From Synergistaceae bacterium (GTDB lineage: Bacteria > Synergistota > Synergistia > Synergistales > 79-D21), in contig JAAYVK010000080.1 in assembly GCA_012517195.1 (NCBI GenBank), positions 1 through 32,673 on the forward strand: a DNA stretch of 32,673 nt, written 5' to 3'. The position numbers were made by a program, and so were the translations under genes. The notes under the pieces are model-generated. The model was not told the origin of the DNA and did not search any database. It saw nothing but the letters and a program-made list of their open reading frames with translations. Below are positions 30,952 to 32,673 of this stretch, in pieces; the stretch's first letter is position 1, and each line of letters begins with the position of its first letter.

Positions 30952-32208
30952 TTGAAAAAAGCCCGCCTGGTTCTCTTTTTCGCTCTTTGCGCCCTTTCAA
31001 TCGGCCTGGGCATCACCTGGCGAATGCACACGATCGTTTCCCCAGGATCGAAGGAAATCGAAAAGAGTTTCGAGCACGACACGCTCACGGGAAACATCAA
31101 TATCCTCGCCGTGGGAATCGACGATGTCCAGGGATCCCATCGTTCCGATACGATCGCCGTCGTGGCGATCAATATCGATGACCGGTTCGTCAAGGTCCTT
31201 TCCCTTCCGCGCGACCTGCGCGTCCAGATTGAGGGGCACGGCTGGCAAAAGCTCAACCACGCCTATGCCTACGGGGGGATCGACCTTCTCCGATCCACGA
31301 TCTCCAATTTCCTCGGGATTCCCCTTCACTATTCGGTCATCGTCAATTACCAGAGCTTCCCGAAGCTGGTCGACCTCCTGGGAGGGGTGTCGGTGGACGT
31401 CCCCAAGCGGCTGCGCTACACAGACCGGGCCGGCGGTCTCTACATCGACATTCCGGCAGGGCGCCAGACACTCAACGGGAAGACCGCACTGGAGTTCGTC
31501 CGCTTCCGTCACGATGCTCTCGGGGACATCGGGCGCATTCAGCGGCAGCAGCTTTTCCTGAAAGAAGTCCTGAACAAGCTTAAAGAGCCGGAAACCGTCG
31601 CCAGGCTTCCTAAGATCGTGGAGGAGGCGACCCGTTTCTTCCAGACGGAGATCCAGCCAACTCAGGCAATCCAGATGGTGAACTACCTGAAGGACCTTGA
31701 CCGGAGCCGGTTCTCCTTCGAGACAATGCCGGGAAAAGCAGCAATGATCGACGGGATCAGCTACTGGCTGGGGGATATTGCTCTTGCCTCGCAGTATTTG
31801 ACAACCCCACCGGAGCCTGTCAGCGGCGACAAGGCGGAAAACCAGGAAGGAACGGCCCTGGTCCCCGCCGATGCCATCCTGGAAAGGATCAGGGGACAGA
31901 TCGCCGTCCTCAACGGCTGCGGGGTCAAGGGGGTCAGCCAGGCTTTTTCGGAACACCTGCAGCGTCTCGGGATCGACGTGGCTTTCCTGGGAAATGCCAA
32001 GCATTTCGACTACCAGTACACCAACATCGCGTACCCGGAGAACCCGACAGCCCAGGTCCTTTCCAATGCAAAGGCTCTCGGAGATCTCTGCGGAGTCCCG
32101 GCCAACCTCGTCCGTGCAAACCGGGGCGCGACCCATGCAACGATCATCGTCGGCAAGGATTATGATATAATTCTGAAAAGGTTAAAACAATACAAACGGA
32201 ACCTATAA
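30952..32208 (+). CDS. LytR-CpsA-Psr (LCP) family protein with LytR_C domain
   Basis: A 418-residue membrane-anchored protein. One N-terminal transmembrane segment is visible (LVLFFALCALSIGLGITW). The LCP domain spans ~45-215: GIDDVQGSHRSDTIAVVAIN, LSLPRDLRVQI, KLNHAYAYGG, LLGGVSVDVPKRL and FVRFRHDALGDIGRIQRQQ, with the conserved Arg and Asp residues for polyprenyl-phosphate and metal binding. A C-terminal LytR_C domain (~305-415: IAVLNGCGVKGVSQAFSEHL) follows. LCP enzymes attach polymers to peptidoglycan or other acceptors; the substrate here is unknown. TTG 30952 lies 7 bases after GGAAGGTG (30937-30944) at the nadD end. Confidence 0.9.
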   Translation: MKKARLVLFFALCALSIGLGITWRMHTIVSPGSKEIEKSFEHDTLTGNINILAVGIDDVQGSHRSDTIAVVAINIDDRFVKVLSLPRDLRVQIEGHGWQKLNHAYAYGGIDLLRSTISNFLGIPLHYSVIVNYQSFPKLVDLLGGVSVDVPKRLRYTDRAGGLYIDIPAGRQTLNGKTALEFVRFRHDALGDIGRIQRQQLFLKEVLNKLKEPETVARLPKIVEEATRFFQTEIQPTQAIQMVNYLKDLDRSRFSFETMPGKAAMIDGISYWLGDIALASQYLTTPPEPVSGDKAENQEGTALVPADAILERIRGQIAVLNGCGVKGVSQAFSEHLQRLGIDVAFLGNAKHFDYQYTNIAYPENPTAQVLSNAKALGDLCGVPANLVRANRGATHATIIVGKDYDIILKRLKQYKRNL

Positions 32209-32209
32209 T
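32182..32209 (+). promoter_or_regulatory. Possible promoter for rsfS
   Basis: TTAAAA (32182-32187), 16-base spacer and a perfect TATAAT (32204-32209) lie at the very end of the LCP gene, in an AT-rich patch (32160-32225) that contrasts with the GC-rich surroundings. The -35 matches 4 of 6. The TATAAT overlaps the LCP stop codon. Confidence 0.45.
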
Positions 32210-32243
32210 TAATATTTTATTACAGAGTTGAGGTGAGGCATGA

Positions 32244-32615
32244 TTGAAGGAAAAATTGAAGGAGAAGATGAGCAAAGAGGTTCAAACCATTGTCAAATCG
32301 CTGTCCGACAAGCACGCTGAAAAAATCACCGTCATGAACCTTGGAGAATCCACAACCCTGGCCGACACGTTTATTCTGGCCACCGCCAATTCCGATGTCC
32401 ACATGAACACGCTGATGGAAACGACCCTGGATACCCTCGAGGAGCTGGGGCTTCCGTCACGGCTGGAAGGGGCCTCAAGCCCGAGATGGCGCCTCATCGA
32501 CGCCGGGAACCTCGTGATTCACATTTTCAGCCGGCAGGGCCGTGATTTTTACGGGATCGAACGAATCTGGGGAGATGCGGAAACGGTTGAAATCGGCGAG
32601 GATATGCCCCTGTAA
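32244..32615 (+). CDS. rsfS: Ribosome silencing factor RsfS
   Basis: A 123-residue protein that binds L14 on the 50S subunit and prevents joining with 30S in starvation. Family segments: LSDKHAEKITVMNLGESTTLADTFILATANSDVHMNTL, GLPSRLEGASSPRWRLIDAGNLVIHIFSRQGRDFYGIERIWGDA in outline. The start is uncertain: TTG 32244 has GAGGTGAGG upstream (32230-32238) and adds MKEKLKEK; ATG 32268 gives the more usual N-terminus but AAGGAG is only 3 bases from it. The nadD-LCP-rsfS order is common in bacteria. Confidence 0.92.
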   Translation: MKEKLKEKMSKEVQTIVKSLSDKHAEKITVMNLGESTTLADTFILATANSDVHMNTLMETTLDTLEELGLPSRLEGASSPRWRLIDAGNLVIHIFSRQGRDFYGIERIWGDAETVEIGEDMPL

Positions 32616-32660
32616 CGCCTTCCTGGGAAACAAGCGGGCAATGGAATAAACGGGACAAAA

Positions 32661-32673
32661 AGAGGGGCGCTTG
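32661..32673 (+). other. Possible translation start signal of a gene beyond the window
   Basis: AGAGGGG (32661-32667) is followed by TTG as the last three bases (32671-32673). With several TTG starts used elsewhere in this window, this could be the start of the next plus-strand gene; nothing of its coding sequence can be read. Confidence 0.3.

Noticed and set aside
32240-32323. Short plus-strand frame starting ATG 32240, four bases before the rsfS TTG
   Set aside because: Only about 26 codons in another frame, with just 1-2 bases to the ribosome site; could be a leader peptide but nothing supports it.
1-32673. tRNA or rRNA genes, CRISPR arrays, insertion sequences and phage genes
   Set aside because: I looked for spaced direct repeats, transposase-like or integrase-like proteins and tRNA-like sequences in the gaps and found none.

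Overview
The window is a dense, almost entirely co-directional stretch of chromosome at roughly 58-60% GC by eye. It holds 32 protein genes, 31 on the plus strand and one (rpmB) on the minus strand. I see no tRNA, rRNA, CRISPR array, insertion sequence or prophage, and no gene-free gap longer than about 120 bases. The gene content suggests an amino-acid-fermenting anaerobic bacterium with an outer membrane, most likely a member of the Synergistota. The reasons are a complete glutamate-formiminotransferase type histidine degradation pathway, a Liv-type amino acid transporter whose binding protein has a cleavable, non-lipoprotein signal peptide (so there is a periplasm), an AmmeMemoRadiSam gene set, and LCP, SpoIID and YqeH family proteins. 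The phylum is an inference and not proven here.

Region 1 (1-3822): the 3' end of a SpoIID/LytB-domain gene, then queA (queuosine tRNA modification). These are followed by a two-gene AmmeMemoRadiSam set: a MEMO-AMMECR1 fusion protein and its radical SAM partner AmrS, overlapping by 4 bases. The biochemical function of this system is not established.

Region 2 (3867-14830): a ten-gene histidine utilisation operon, hutH - livH - livM - livG - livF - livJ - hutU - ftcD - hutI - fchA. HutH makes urocanate, HutU imidazolonepropionate and HutI formiminoglutamate. FtcD moves the formimino group to tetrahydrofolate, and FchA releases ammonia and yields methenyl-THF, whose C1 unit can be used for ATP formation. 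A full branched-chain-type (HAAT) ABC importer sits inside the pathway genes and is probably the histidine (or urocanate) importer. A near-consensus sigma70-type promoter lies inside the 3' end of amrS, just ahead of this operon. No local transcription regulator is present.

Region 3 (14837-21434): mltG, yqeH-type GTPase, tldD, ftsK/spoIIIE and a thiamine pyrophosphokinase. This is a housekeeping run for cell wall, ribosome assembly, peptide maturation and DNA segregation, and it follows fchA with almost no gap.

Region 4 (21456-28142): minus-strand rpmB (L28) has its own promoter, with a palindrome in the spacer, and its own terminator. The divergent plus-strand run is xseB - ispA - dxs - tlyA - nadK - recN (DNA repair, isoprenoid precursors, rRNA methylation, NADP synthesis), with overlapping start/stop codons at most junctions.

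Region 5 (28148-32673): a strong promoter, then rplU - rpmA - [15-bp hairpin] - obgE - nadD - LCP-family gene - rsfS, a ribosome-biogenesis and NAD cluster. nadD appears to need a non-standard (CTG) start codon. The window ends in what may be the start signal of one more gene.
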